A DNA stretch of 64,000 nucleotides from the NCBI GenBank assembly GCA_964590645.1, contig CAZPYJ010000008.1, positions 1 through 64,000 on the forward strand, written 5' to 3'. The translations under genes and the position numbers were made by a program. Of this stretch, positions 16,310 to 24,722 are shown piece by piece (the first letter of the stretch is position 1; each line of letters opens with the position of its first letter). Source of the DNA: JAGNHN01 sp964590645 (GTDB lineage Bacteria > Bacteroidota > Bacteroidia > Bacteroidales > JAGNHN01). The notes under the pieces were generated by a model. That model was not told the DNA's origin and ran no database searches. It was given only the letters and a program-made list of their open reading frames with translations.

Positions 16310-18778
16310 ATGAAGATCTCTTATCAATGGCTGAAGGATTACCTCTCCTTCAACCTTAGCCCGGAAGAAGTAAGTCTGCGCCTCACCGCCTGTGGCCTGG
16401 AAGTGGAAGCACTGGAAGTGTTTTCCCCTTACCCGGGCAGCCTGCGAGATGTGGTAGTGGGTCAGGTAATCCAATGTGCCCCCCATCCCGATGCCGATCG
16501 CCTCTCCCTTACCCTGGTGGATACCGGGACGGGAGAACCCCTTCCCATCGTTTGTGGCGCCCCCAATGTAGCTGCCGGTCAAAAGGTGCTGGTAGCCAAA
16601 ACAGGGGCGAAAGTGAGGTTCGGGACTGAGGAAGTGGAATTGAAGAAGACAAAAATCAGAGGCCAGGTATCAGAAGGAATGATCTGCGCGGAAGATGAGC
16701 TGGGCCTGGGAACTTCGCACGACGGCATAATAGTGCTGCCGGAAGAAAGCAAAGTGGGAATGCCTGCCTCCGAATACCTGGGGGTGGAGGAAGACTGGAT
16801 CTTCACCATCGGCTTAACTCCGAACCGTTCTGATGGGGCATCGCATTACGGCGTGGCCCGCGATCTGGCGGCAGTACTGAAGAATGAAGCCCGGGAGGCA
16901 GGAAAGATGGATTCCCCTAAGCTTGCGCTCCCCGATGTCAGCGACTTTAAGACCGATCATTCCTCCCTGGAGATTCCGGTGGAAGTGAAAGATCCAAAGC
17001 TTTGTCCCCGATATACCAGCATTACAATGCAAGGTCTGAAAGTAGGACCTTCTCCCCGCTGGATGCAGGATAGATTAAAAGCCATCGGATTGCGGCCCAT
17101 CAATAATCTGGTGGATATTTCCAATTATGTGTTGATGGAAACCGGACAACCCCTGCACTTTTTTGATGCAGACCAGATCCGGGGCCGCAAAGTGATGGTG
17201 GGCTGCCTTCCTGAAGGAACTCCTTTCACTACCCTGGATGAAGCAGATCGTAAGCTTTCAGCAGAAGATCTGATGATTTGCGATGCCGAAGGCGGGATGT
17301 GTATGGCGGGTGTTTTCGGAGGCATCCGATCGGGTGTGACAGAGAATACCACGGCGATCTTTATCGAAAGTGCCGCTTTCGACCCTGTTTCGGTGCGGAA
17401 AACCTCTAAGCGCCACGATCTGAAGACCGATGCCTCCTTCCGCTTCGAGAGGGGCAGCGATCCGGAGATGACCGTCTATGCTTTGAAAAGGGCCGTGCAA
17501 CTTATCCGGCAGCTCGCCGGGGGCGAAGTCAGTGCTGCCTTGCAGGATTATTATCCTAAGCCGGTTCAGCCTGTGGCCCTGAAGCTGTCGCTGCCCAGGG
17601 TGGAAATGCTGATCGGGAAAAAGATCCCTGCCGATCAGATCGTGATGATCCTTGAATCACTGGATATCCGTGTGAAGGCACAAACAGAGGATTATCTGGA
17701 GATTGAGATTCCATCTTACAGGGTAGATGTGACCCGCGAAGCCGATGTGGTGGAAGAGATCCTGCGGATCTATGGCTATAATGCCATCCCCTTTCCGGAA
17801 AAAATGACCTCTTCCCTTGCCTATACCCATCATCCCCACCGCGACCTGATCCGGAATCAGGTATCGGATATGCTGGCCGGACAGGCCTGGAATGAGGTGA
17901 TGTGCAACAGCCAGAGCAATAGTCAGTATTACGATTGGCAGGAAGCCTGGAAGCCTGAAAATTGTGTCAGGCTGCTCAACCCCGTCAGCCAGGATTTGGA
18001 TGTGATGCGGCAGACCCTCTTCTTCGGAGGCCTGGAGACCTTGCGCTACAATCTCAACCGGCGGCAGCAGGATATCCGGATTTTTGAATTCGGGAATACT
18101 TACAGGACCGATGGTTCGCAGCCCGTTGCCAGCGATACCCTTGCGCCTTACACTGAAGAGAATGCCCTGATGCTGATGCTCACAGGCCGTGCCTTTCCTG
18201 AGTCGTGGAATACACAAGACCGGCCTGCCGACTTCTTTGATCTGAAGGCGGCCATCCTCAATATTCTGCAAAGGATGGGTATCCGTGAGTACAGTTTCGA
18301 AGATGCCACACATCCCTTGCTCTCAGAAGGCCTCTTACTGAAGGCCGGACAGAAGGAACTTGGCTGGCTTGGGCAGGTGAAAGACGCCTTCCTGCGCCGC
18401 TTTGATATTGCCGTTCCTGTTTTCGCAGCATCGCTTTCCTGGGATACCTTGATTGCGCTACTTCCGGAGAAGAAGATGCAATTCCGGCCCATCCCGCGCT
18501 ATCCCGAGGTGCGCCGCGACCTGGCGCTGGTGATAGACAAAAGCATTCCTTATGCCCGTTTGGAGGAAGTCGCCCTTCAGGCAGAGCGGAAGATCCTTCG
18601 TGAAGTACATCTCTTCGATGTGTATGAAGGAAAAGGGGTGGAGGAAGGGAAGAAATCCTATGCTTTGCGCTTCATTCTACAGGATGAGGAGAAGACGCTG
18701 ACGGACAAGGCCATCGACAAAACGATGCAGCGCATCCAGGCTGCTTTGGAGAAGGAAAGCGGGGCGAAGCTTCGCTAA
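16310..18778 (+). CDS. pheT: Phenylalanine--tRNA ligase beta subunit
   Basis: The 822-residue product has the full bacterial PheT layout: MKISYQWLKDYLSFNLSPEE, a tRNA-binding OB domain (VVVGQVIQCAPHPDADRLSL to GQKVLVAKTGA, about 44-105), the B3/B4 editing region (LVDISNYVLMETGQPLHFFDA and HDLKTDASFRFERGSDPE), the B5 domain (SYRVDVTREADVVEEILRIY), and a C-terminal anticodon-binding FDX-ACB domain (YPEVRRDLALVIDKSIPY to the end). It works with PheS, which is not in this window. The repeat-rich island starts right behind it. Confidence 0.97.
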   Translation: MKISYQWLKDYLSFNLSPEEVSLRLTACGLEVEALEVFSPYPGSLRDVVVGQVIQCAPHPDADRLSLTLVDTGTGEPLPIVCGAPNVAAGQKVLVAKTGAKVRFGTEEVELKKTKIRGQVSEGMICAEDELGLGTSHDGIIVLPEESKVGMPASEYLGVEEDWIFTIGLTPNRSDGASHYGVARDLAAVLKNEAREAGKMDSPKLALPDVSDFKTDHSSLEIPVEVKDPKLCPRYTSITMQGLKVGPSPRWMQDRLKAIGLRPINNLVDISNYVLMETGQPLHFFDADQIRGRKVMVGCLPEGTPFTTLDEADRKLSAEDLMICDAEGGMCMAGVFGGIRSGVTENTTAIFIESAAFDPVSVRKTSKRHDLKTDASFRFERGSDPEMTVYALKRAVQLIRQLAGGEVSAALQDYYPKPVQPVALKLSLPRVEMLIGKKIPADQIVMILESLDIRVKAQTEDYLEIEIPSYRVDVTREADVVEEILRIYGYNAIPFPEKMTSSLAYTHHPHRDLIRNQVSDMLAGQAWNEVMCNSQSNSQYYDWQEAWKPENCVRLLNPVSQDLDVMRQTLFFGGLETLRYNLNRRQQDIRIFEFGNTYRTDGSQPVASDTLAPYTEENALMLMLTGRAFPESWNTQDRPADFFDLKAAILNILQRMGIREYSFEDATHPLLSEGLLLKAGQKELGWLGQVKDAFLRRFDIAVPVFAASLSWDTLIALLPEKKMQFRPIPRYPEVRRDLALVIDKSIPYARLEEVALQAERKILREVHLFDVYEGKGVEEGKKSYALRFILQDEEKTLTDKAIDKTMQRIQAALEKESGAKLR

Positions 18779-18801
18779 GCGCGGGGGATCGGCGTCAGCC
18801 A

Positions 18802-18867
18802 AACAGCAAGAGCATAGAGCAAGAGCATACAGTTTCCACACTCTTGCTCTATACTGTATGCTCTTGC
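18802..18867 (+). repeat. Hairpin repeat A, copy 1 (GCAAGAGCATA type)
   Basis: The unit carries GCAAGAGCATA twice as a direct repeat, then a spacer TTTCCACA, then inverted copies ending CTGTATGCTCTTGC, so it can fold into a stem of more than 20 bases. Further copies are at about 19168-19232, 19361-19405 and 20123-20187. It begins about 20 bases after the pheT stop. Confidence 0.7.
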
Positions 18868-18965
18868 ATAAAACACATAAGCCTGAGGATAACAGGGAAA
18901 GCCGAACACATTTTAACCTGCCAGCCCTGTTTGGACCACAGCTGTCCGTAGGCTGTGCCTGCGGA
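18868..18965 (+). repeat. Repeat C with a TCCGYAGGC palindrome, copy 1
   Basis: Behind repeat A comes a stretch beginning TAAAACACATAAGCCTG and containing AACAGGGAAA and CGAACACATTTTAACCTGCC. It recurs at about 19436-19495 and, in part, at 20188-20219. The segment closes with GTCCGTAGGCTGTGCCTGCGGAC, a short palindrome-like element also found at 19329-19351 and 50091-50113. No gene is seen in 18779-19514 apart from these repeats. Confidence 0.55.
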
Positions 18966-19040
18966 CGAACTTTGTTCGAGTCCGAGTGCGATTTCGAGTA
19001 CGAGCACGAAGTAAAATATTGAAACAGATAATATTTTAAT

Positions 19041-19164
19041 TGGTCGTCTGAATACGACCCCCTTGTCCGCCGTAGCTCTGGCGATGGCGGACTCTTCTGC
19101 AGGCGTCAAAAAATTCACCTTCGCTATGGCTACGGCGAATACTATAAAACGCGCGCGAGCGGGC
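19041..19164 (+). repeat. Long inverted repeat B, copy 1
   Basis: A block of about 120 bases from TGGTCGTCTGAATACGACCC to GCGCGCGAGCGGG recurs at 20249-20371 with clearly high identity. Within it TCCGCCGTAGCTCTGGCGA and a later near-reverse copy ending GCTACGGCGAATA can pair, giving a long hairpin. Such hairpins are typical of REP- or MITE-like elements. No transposase is seen. Confidence 0.6.
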
Positions 19165-19167
19165 AAA

Positions 19168-19232
19168 CAGCAAGAGCATAGAGCAAGAGCATACAGTTTC
19201 CACACTCTTGCTGTACGCTGTATGCTCTTGCT
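19168..19232 (+). repeat. Hairpin repeat A, copy 2
   Basis: GCAAGAGCATAGAGCAAGAG, then the shared spacer and inverted arm ending TGTATGCTCTTGC. It directly follows block B copy 1, so the order A-C-B-A suggests that the blocks amplify as a composite. Confidence 0.65.
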
Positions 19233-19328
19233 GTTTGCCAGACTATGCCTGCCCGCAATTGCACATCTAAAATCGGGTAATCTTCAATCAAGTAATCTTC
19301 CATCAACCGTGGGACACAGGGGGGCAAT

Positions 19329-19351
19329 GTCCGCAGGCATAGCCTACGGAC
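19329..19351 (+). repeat. TCCGCAGGC palindrome, copy 2
   Basis: TCCGCAGGC, a three- to four-base centre, then GCCTACGGA: two nearly complementary arms. Related copies are at 18943-18965 (other orientation) and 50091-50113. Confidence 0.5.
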
Positions 19352-19360
19352 AACAGAGGG

Positions 19361-19405
19361 CATAGAGCAAGAGCATACCGTTTCCACACTCTTGCTGTAT
19401 GCTGT
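19361..19405 (+). repeat. Hairpin repeat A, copy 3, shortened
   Basis: This copy starts at GCATAGAGCAAGAGCATACC and lacks the first GCAAGA. Its right arm is interrupted after GCTGTATGCTGTTGC by GC-rich sequence holding GCCTGCTCGCCGGCAGGCGG. Repeat C follows at about 19436-19495. Confidence 0.55.
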
Positions 19406-19435
19406 TGCCTGCTCGCCGGCAGGCGGGCTTTTGCA

Positions 19436-19495
19436 TAAAACACATAAGCCTGCGGACAGCTGGGAAAACCGAACACCTTTTAACCTGCCAGCCTT
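19436..19495 (+). repeat. Repeat C, copy 2
   Basis: The stretch from ATAAAACACATAAGCCTGCG to AACCTGCCAGCC repeats 18868-18931 with a few changes. It ends close to the 3' end of the ORF6N gene. Confidence 0.55.
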
Positions 19496-19514
19496 GGCGT
19501 TTTTGGTATTACGT

Positions 19515-20063
19515 TTATTCTTTTGACCCGCCAGTCTTATAACCGATCTGCCTGCGGGGTTTGGGATGCTCTTGCTTGTCTATCAGCTCATCCAGGTAGG
19601 AAAAAACCAACTCAATATCCTTGTTCTGATTCTCCAGCTTCTTCTTAATTGTTTCTATCTCTAGCCTTAAATCCAGGGTATCGAGCAACATCTCCCGCAT
19701 CTTTACAAAGACTTCTATAATGCGGATACTCATCTGCCGGGCCCGATCACTGCGAAGAACATTGGCCAACTGTAACACCCCGTGCTCAGTAAATACAAAA
19801 GGCAAATAGCGTTGTCCACCCCAACTTGAGGTCACAAGCTGTGACCTCAAGTTCTGGAACTCTACCCTGGTCAGCTCGAACATAAAATGCTCAGGGAAGA
19901 TATCCATATTGCGCTTGACAGCTTGCTTTAAAACTTTGGTTTCTACCTGGTATAATTCTGCCAGATCCCGATCTATCATAACCTTCTGCCCCCGGATTAA
20001 AAAAATCTTGCTCATAATCACCTCATCCGGAAGCATTACGCCAGTCTCTTTCTTCTCTGCCAT
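19515..20063 (-). CDS. ORF6N domain protein
   Basis: The 182-residue product has an N-terminal ORF6N domain (about residues 12-110). Typical segments are LPDEVIMSKIFLIRGQKVMI, DRDLAELYQVETKVLKQAVK, RNMDIFPEHFMFEL and YLPFVFTEHGVLQLANVL. A predicted helical, charged tail follows (LRLEIETIKKKLENQNKD). ORF6N proteins occur in phages and in bacterial accessory regions and are thought to bind DNA; the function is not established. ATG20063 is chosen because upstream in-frame sequence is repeat A read in reverse. The gene sits between repeat copies, which suggests that it came or moved with them. Confidence 0.85.
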   Translation of the reverse strand: MAEKKETGVMLPDEVIMSKIFLIRGQKVMIDRDLAELYQVETKVLKQAVKRNMDIFPEHFMFELTRVEFQNLRSQLVTSSWGGQRYLPFVFTEHGVLQLANVLRSDRARQMSIRIIEVFVKMREMLLDTLDLRLEIETIKKKLENQNKDIELVFSYLDELIDKQEHPKPRRQIGYKTGGSKE

Positions 20064-20122
20064 TGCTGATTCATTGGATTCATAAATGTAAGCACTTTTC
20101 AACCCTTCACCCCAACGGAAAT

Positions 20123-20220
20123 CAGCAAGAGCATAGAGCAAGCGCATACAGTTTCCACACTCTTGCTGTATGCTGTATGCTCTTGCATAAAACACATAAG
20201 CCTGAGGACAACAGGGAAAT
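20123..20220 (+). repeat. Hairpin repeat A and partial repeat C, copy 4
   Basis: GCAAGAGCATAGAGCAAGCG, the TTTCCACA spacer and the inverted arm ending GTATGCTCTTGC, followed by ATAAAACACATAAGCCTGAG and a partial repeat C. The 349 bases between the ORF6N gene and the toxin gene hold only repeats. Confidence 0.65.
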
Positions 20221-20248
20221 CAAATTGGTTATTTAAGGCGAAAAGGGA

Positions 20249-20371
20249 TGGTTGTCTGAAGACGAACCCCTTGTCCGCCGTAGCTCTGGCGAAGGCGGAC
20301 TCGTCCGCAGGCGTCAGAAAATCCACCTTCGCTTTGGCTACGGCGAATACTATAAGACGCGCGTGAGCGGG
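20249..20371 (+). repeat. Long inverted repeat B, copy 2
   Basis: Second copy of the block at 19041-19164, beginning TGGTTGTCTGAAGACGAACC and ending GCGCGTGAGCGGG. The changes between copies partly keep the pairing of the inner inverted arms, as expected if structure matters. Confidence 0.6.
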
Positions 20372-20412
20372 AGAATGCTTGCGCTGCTGGTAGTGTGATT
20401 TGTTAAGGAACG

Positions 20413-20712
20413 CTAATACTTCAGATCTTTCGGGTTTCTGCGGTTATCCCAGAAGCTATATAGCTCTACGATCTGATCCTGCTCATTAACCCGGTAAAAT
20501 AAGCTGGTATGTTTGGTAATGACAGCCCGTCTAACTTCATAAAACCGGGAAGCACTAAATTGGTAGGGATGTTTCTCTATTTGCCTGATCAGTGCATCGG
20601 CCTTACGAACAAAGCTGCGCACCTCTTTTTCACTCCATTCTGCCTGAAGATAATCAATGATCCCCTCAAAGCTTTCTTCAGCCTCCCTGGTCCACCTTGC
20701 CTTTAAAGCCAC
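20413..20712 (-). CDS. RelE/ParE-family toxin
   Basis: The 99-residue product has the ParE/RelE toxin layout: LKARWTREAEESFEGIIDYL at the start, a helical segment KADALIRQIEKHPYQ, then beta strands YEVRRAVITKHTSLFYRV and IVELYSFWDNRRNPKDL. Toxins of this fold attack gyrase (ParE) or ribosome-bound mRNA (RelE); the target cannot be told by eye. Its start overlaps the end of the antitoxin gene by 10 bases, so the two are co-translated. Confidence 0.87.
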   Translation of the reverse strand: MALKARWTREAEESFEGIIDYLQAEWSEKEVRSFVRKADALIRQIEKHPYQFSASRFYEVRRAVITKHTSLFYRVNEQDQIVELYSFWDNRRNPKDLKY

Positions 20713-20936
20713 TTGATGTGTTTTTGCATCACATCCTTATGAGAACTCATCTGACCCTGTTGGGCCTGCTCAATGCCCCGTCTTACAGCGGTCTGTACTT
20801 CCACGGGAAGGTCATCCCAGAAGTCAGCTTGATCGGCCTGCTTGCTTAAGATGGTTTTGATCGCATTCAGCAAGCTAATGTCATTTACCTTATCGATCAA
20901 GCTATGCAAATCCGATTTTAACTTTACTGCATCCAT
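20703..20936 (-). CDS. Antitoxin partner of the RelE/ParE toxin
   Basis: The 77-residue product has a helical N-terminus (LKSDLHSLIDKVNDISLLNA) and a C-terminal part around FWDDLPVEVQTAVRRGIEQA that resembles small Bacteroidota addiction-module antitoxins. Such antitoxins usually bind their own promoter through one end and mask the toxin with the other. The call rests mainly on position (upstream, overlapping a clear toxin gene) and size. Confidence 0.78.
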   Translation of the reverse strand: MDAVKLKSDLHSLIDKVNDISLLNAIKTILSKQADQADFWDDLPVEVQTAVRRGIEQAQQGQMSSHKDVMQKHIKWL

Positions 20937-21282
20937 TGTTGGGGAACTTTTCTTTTAAGCCTAACAAAGATAACCATAATTGAAGGCTTATTGTTTTTTC
21001 CACCTTTCCCTTCACCTCAAGAGAGGTTCAACAAGTCCTCTCGCCCTATCCTGCAGGCGCACGCGGGCGTTGAACCGTTTTTCTCTTTCACGTCCTACTC
21101 GAAATCGCACTCGCACTGAATAATACTATCTGATCAAGTTTGTCGTCACAGACGAAAAGCCTTTCCGCAGGTGATGCAATAGCAGGCAAACAGGTCTTTT
21201 AGATTCTATCTTTTACATTTTATCTATGATCTGATTCCCTCTTCTCACCTGGGGTGAACCCGCGCCCGAACAGGAGGGCAGC
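20937..21282. other. Gene-free spacer of about 346 bases
   Basis: No gene is supported here. A short stretch near 21095-21115 (CTACTCGAAATCGCACTCG) is the reverse complement, with small changes, of sequence near 18982-19000. It is a fragment of the island's repeats and marks the likely right edge of the island. Confidence 0.4.
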
Positions 21283-23643
21283 TTATTGCTTCACCAGGCT
21301 TAGGCTGCCTATCGCCCTGCCATTGGCATTTTCCAGCATCAAAACATATATCCCGGCCGGAAGACCGGAGAGATCCCAACGGTAAGTCCCGCCGGCCGGC
21401 AATTGCCGTTGCTGATGAACCATTCTGCCCTCACTCGAATAGATCCGAAGTGCGGAAATCTCAGGCCAGGGATACTCCACCGTGAAGGTATCGCTGGCAG
21501 GGTTGGGATAGACCTTGTACGCCAGGGAAGCAGGCACTTCCTCACGCGCAAGAAAGACATAATCCCACACCCCGATGGCGTAGTCCCCTCTCATCAAGGT
21601 GTCCGTCACCATATATCCCTGATAGGTTTGTCCTTCCATTGTCGCAGGAAAGAAGGTCCAGGGATGACCCGGGCCGGAGCGGTAGAGCAACACCACAGAG
21701 TCCTGAGGATTGAGGATAATGCCATTGTCGAGCTGCTGAAAACGGGTGAAGAAGAAGCGTCCTTTTCCTTTTGTTCCGGGGGGCAGAATCCCTTCCAGGC
21801 TCCAATAGCGGTAGTCTGAGATACGGAATCCAGGGAGCGCGCTGTCCAGGGCTTCCGGTGCTACCCAATGATGGGTGGCCCGCAGCAGAACAGAGTCTGC
21901 CACCGCCTGGATATCGGCTTCGAACCAGGTGTCTTTGAAAATGACTTTCCCGCCTTGCTGAATATTCCGGAAATGATCGGTGGTGGCATCACATATCCCT
22001 TCCTCCGGATCCACGAATACGGCTTCAGGAACAAAGGGAAGATTGAACACCGCGCTACCGCTGGCGCCGGAGAAATGCACCTGGCCATAATGCTTTTCCC
22101 ACTGGCTGTTCATCAGGAGGACAGGAATGCGGTTCTCATTGGCAAGCGTAAGGGTTCCCTTACCCTGCTGGCTGAGAAAAACTTCCACCTGACAGGGCAG
22201 GCTACCCGGCGCACTGAGGATGCGGAAAGAATCTGCCCTGAAATGGGGGAAGCCCGGCCCATAAACCCAGGCACCGAAAAAGGACATCAGGTTGATCCCG
22301 CTCGATTGCGACATTATCTGCATCATATCCTGTGAGGTGGCGTGCTGAAAAGCCTTTTCCTGAAGATATTGCTTCAGCGCAGGGTAGAAGAGGGAATCAC
22401 CCAGATAAGTTCGGAGAGTATGGGCCACGCAAGCCCCTTTATCGTATATGCTGGTGCCATAAGTAAACTGCTGGGGCATCCCGTAGAGCGGCAGGTAGCC
22501 GCCTTCTTCTATATGGGCATATTGTAAAATATTGCGGAGGGTGGGGCGGATGTAGTCCTTCCTTGCTTCCACCCCATACAGTCCTTCTTTGTAGATGAAT
22601 TCTGAGAAGGTAGCCCAACCTTCGTTCAGCCACATCTCTCCGGCATTGGCGCAGGTCACCATATCGCCCACCCACATATGGGCCAGTTCGTGTGCATAAA
22701 GATATTCGTAGGTCAGGCTGCCGTCCACGGTATTGCGTGGGTAGGAGATGCAGGTGGCGTGTTCCATTGCCCCTTTTGGCGTCAGCACATAACCGATGCG
22801 GTCAAAGGGATAGGGGCCGAAGCTTTGCTCAAACAAATGGCAAATCTGAAGCAGGTTGACAAAACTGGCAGCGGCTTTGGCGGTATCGGCGGGGAGGACG
22901 TGCAAGGTGACGGGGATGGGGCCGCGCTGGCTCTGGAAAGTGTCGGTCAAAACGGTATAAGGTCCTACGGCAATGCAGGCCAGGTAAGTCGGGATGCTTT
23001 GGTCGAGTTTCCAATGCCAGAGCGTATCACCTCCGGCAAGGGGCGTGGCTGATTGCAGGAGTCCGTTCGATATGGCCATCATCCCCTGGGGTGCCCGGAT
23101 CAGGAATTCATAGGTGGCACGGTCGATGAAGTCGTCCACGCAGGGAAACATCACTTTTCCGTAGTTGTGGGGGATATCATTGATGGCGATGCCCAGGTTG
23201 TAGGCATACTGGCTCCCCTGAAAGTGAAACCCGCCCCAGTTGTAGCTTTCCACGTGTGGTTTGCCGCTGTAATGGATGGTAATGCGGGCGGTATCTCCGG
23301 CAGGTAGGGGAGCATTGAGTGGGATGGTGAGAAAAGTATCATTTTGTGAGAAGGGGAGATTTCCTTCCCCTTCACGTATGACACTGTCCACATCCAATCC
23401 GAGCAGGGACAGGCGCACCTGGTTCAGGGGGATCAGGCTGTCGGAGGCCTTCAGGCTGAGCTCAGCCCTGGCCCTGAGGAACTGCTGGGAAAAGTCGAGG
23501 GTGTCGATTTGGATACGATAATGCAGGACATCCACAGGATCGGGGGTTTGTCCGCTAAGCTGGTGGGGGGAAAGAAGGGTAGAAAGGCTGAGGAGCAACA
23601 ATAAGGCTTTTGAGAGAAGCTTCGGGAGGTGAATTTGCATCAT
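21283..23643 (-). CDS. Secreted M1 family aminopeptidase with T9SS sorting domain
   Basis: The 786-residue product is a zinc aminopeptidase of the M1 family. It has an N-terminal signal peptide, a long beta domain, the exopeptidase motif KGAMEHATCISY, and the zinc site HELAH with the downstream glutamate in NEGWATFSEF (about residues 315-350). The last 75 residues form a type A sorting domain: VYPNPASDTFTVEYP, then AGIYVLMLEN and a basic end. It should be exported, moved through the outer membrane by type IX secretion and cut at the C-terminus. Its job is probably peptide scavenging. The middle 200 residues carry no obvious domain. Confidence 0.92.
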   Translation of the reverse strand: MMQIHLPKLLSKALLLLLSLSTLLSPHQLSGQTPDPVDVLHYRIQIDTLDFSQQFLRARAELSLKASDSLIPLNQVRLSLLGLDVDSVIREGEGNLPFSQNDTFLTIPLNAPLPAGDTARITIHYSGKPHVESYNWGGFHFQGSQYAYNLGIAINDIPHNYGKVMFPCVDDFIDRATYEFLIRAPQGMMAISNGLLQSATPLAGGDTLWHWKLDQSIPTYLACIAVGPYTVLTDTFQSQRGPIPVTLHVLPADTAKAAASFVNLLQICHLFEQSFGPYPFDRIGYVLTPKGAMEHATCISYPRNTVDGSLTYEYLYAHELAHMWVGDMVTCANAGEMWLNEGWATFSEFIYKEGLYGVEARKDYIRPTLRNILQYAHIEEGGYLPLYGMPQQFTYGTSIYDKGACVAHTLRTYLGDSLFYPALKQYLQEKAFQHATSQDMMQIMSQSSGINLMSFFGAWVYGPGFPHFRADSFRILSAPGSLPCQVEVFLSQQGKGTLTLANENRIPVLLMNSQWEKHYGQVHFSGASGSAVFNLPFVPEAVFVDPEEGICDATTDHFRNIQQGGKVIFKDTWFEADIQAVADSVLLRATHHWVAPEALDSALPGFRISDYRYWSLEGILPPGTKGKGRFFFTRFQQLDNGIILNPQDSVVLLYRSGPGHPWTFFPATMEGQTYQGYMVTDTLMRGDYAIGVWDYVFLAREEVPASLAYKVYPNPASDTFTVEYPWPEISALRIYSSEGRMVHQQRQLPAGGTYRWDLSGLPAGIYVLMLENANGRAIGSLSLVKQ

Positions 23644-23720
23644 TCTTTCAGATTTAAGCGACTAAAATACGGAAGGTCGAGGATTTTGATCTCCCTTGTT
23701 TCCCTTTGAGCTGTATTCGA

Positions 23721-24722
23721 TCAAGCGATTCCGCTTACGACTGCGATGGCGGCAGGCAGGATATGAATGCGACACGGGCTTTGTCCAACGGATTCTCCGT
23801 CTGCTTCGATCAACAAGCCTTCGGCTTCTATCTCCACCTCCTTTCCCTGCCCGGTAAATACCATTGGCAAACGGGTGAAAGAGCCATCGAACAAGCGGGG
23901 TACATTGCGGATGACTGCCCATTTGGAAAGCCGGCGGATGATGGTCAGGTCGAGCAGGCCATCATCAGGAAGGGCGTTGGGTGCCTGCATCATTCCTCCC
24001 CCATTGTATTTGCATATACCCACACTCAGGCTGAAAAGCCTGACATTAAACTCACGATCATCCAGGCGGATACGGGCATCCACCATTTTATACGTGAACA
24101 AACTGGCCAGCAGATTGAACAGATAAGACAAGGGCCCTCCCCCCCCTTTCTCCTTTTGTGCATTGGTTTTCAGGGCCACCAAACCATCGTACCCCATTCC
24201 TGCCATATTCAGAAAATGACGCTGCACCTCCCCCATTCTGATCAGTCCGGCATCCTGCAGCATTGTCCGGCCCCTGGCCAGCACCTCTACAGCACCGGCA
24301 TAATCCAGCGGAATCTGATGATAACGACACCAGTCATTGCCCGTACCCAATGGAATCATTGCAATGAAGGTTTCTTCAGCCAGGGCCTTATCTGTGGACA
24401 GTATACCGTGAATGGCTTCATTCAAGGTGCCATCACCGCCTACTATAAGGAAATTCCGAAAGCCCTTCTGAAGATACTGCCTGCAAAGCGTGGTGGCGTG
24501 TCCACGATGGCGTGTAAATACAGCCCTGAAAGGCAAGGCCTTTTTTGTGAGCAAAGCCGCAATTTCAGGCCAGTCCTTTTCTCCCTTGCGCCTGCCGGCA
24601 TTGGGGTTCACCACGGCCAGCCATTCTCCCTCAGGTTTTCTTTCTTTTTCCAAATCCCTTAGTGTTTGTGCTGCCTCCCTGTTTGTCTCCAAGCCTTCAT
24701 CATCATCCTTCCTTCCCTTCAT
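23721..24722 (-). CDS. Diacylglycerol kinase family lipid kinase
   Basis: The 333-residue product has the DAGK catalytic domain: WLAVVNPNAGRRKGEKDWPE at the N-terminus, the nucleotide loop LIVGGDGTLNEAIHGIL (about 75-91), and IPLGTGNDWCRYHQIPLDYA. The C-terminal half holds the YegS-like metal segment (GGGMMQAPNALPDDGLLDLT). It probably phosphorylates a membrane lipid. ATG24722 is chosen; ATG24743 is possible. Either way the start overlaps the end of the upstream glycosyltransferase gene, so the two are likely co-translated. Confidence 0.9.
   Translation of the reverse strand: MKGRKDDDEGLETNREAAQTLRDLEKERKPEGEWLAVVNPNAGRRKGEKDWPEIAALLTKKALPFRAVFTRHRGHATTLCRQYLQKGFRNFLIVGGDGTLNEAIHGILSTDKALAEETFIAMIPLGTGNDWCRYHQIPLDYAGAVEVLARGRTMLQDAGLIRMGEVQRHFLNMAGMGYDGLVALKTNAQKEKGGGGPLSYLFNLLASLFTYKMVDARIRLDDREFNVRLFSLSVGICKYNGGGMMQAPNALPDDGLLDLTIIRRLSKWAVIRNVPRLFDGSFTRLPMVFTGQGKEVEIEAEGLLIEADGESVGQSPCRIHILPAAIAVVSGIA

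Noticed and set aside
18849..19205. Minus-strand frame of 118 codons in the repeat island
   Set aside because: It runs across repeats A, C and B; a similar peptide appears in the second copy of block B only because the DNA is repeated.
18802..19405. CRISPR array
   Set aside because: Repeats recur at irregular distances, are self-complementary over most of their length, and the sequences between copies are themselves repeated.
20099..20366. Small frames on both strands across repeat copies
   Set aside because: They are products of the inverted repeats and show no start context or protein features.
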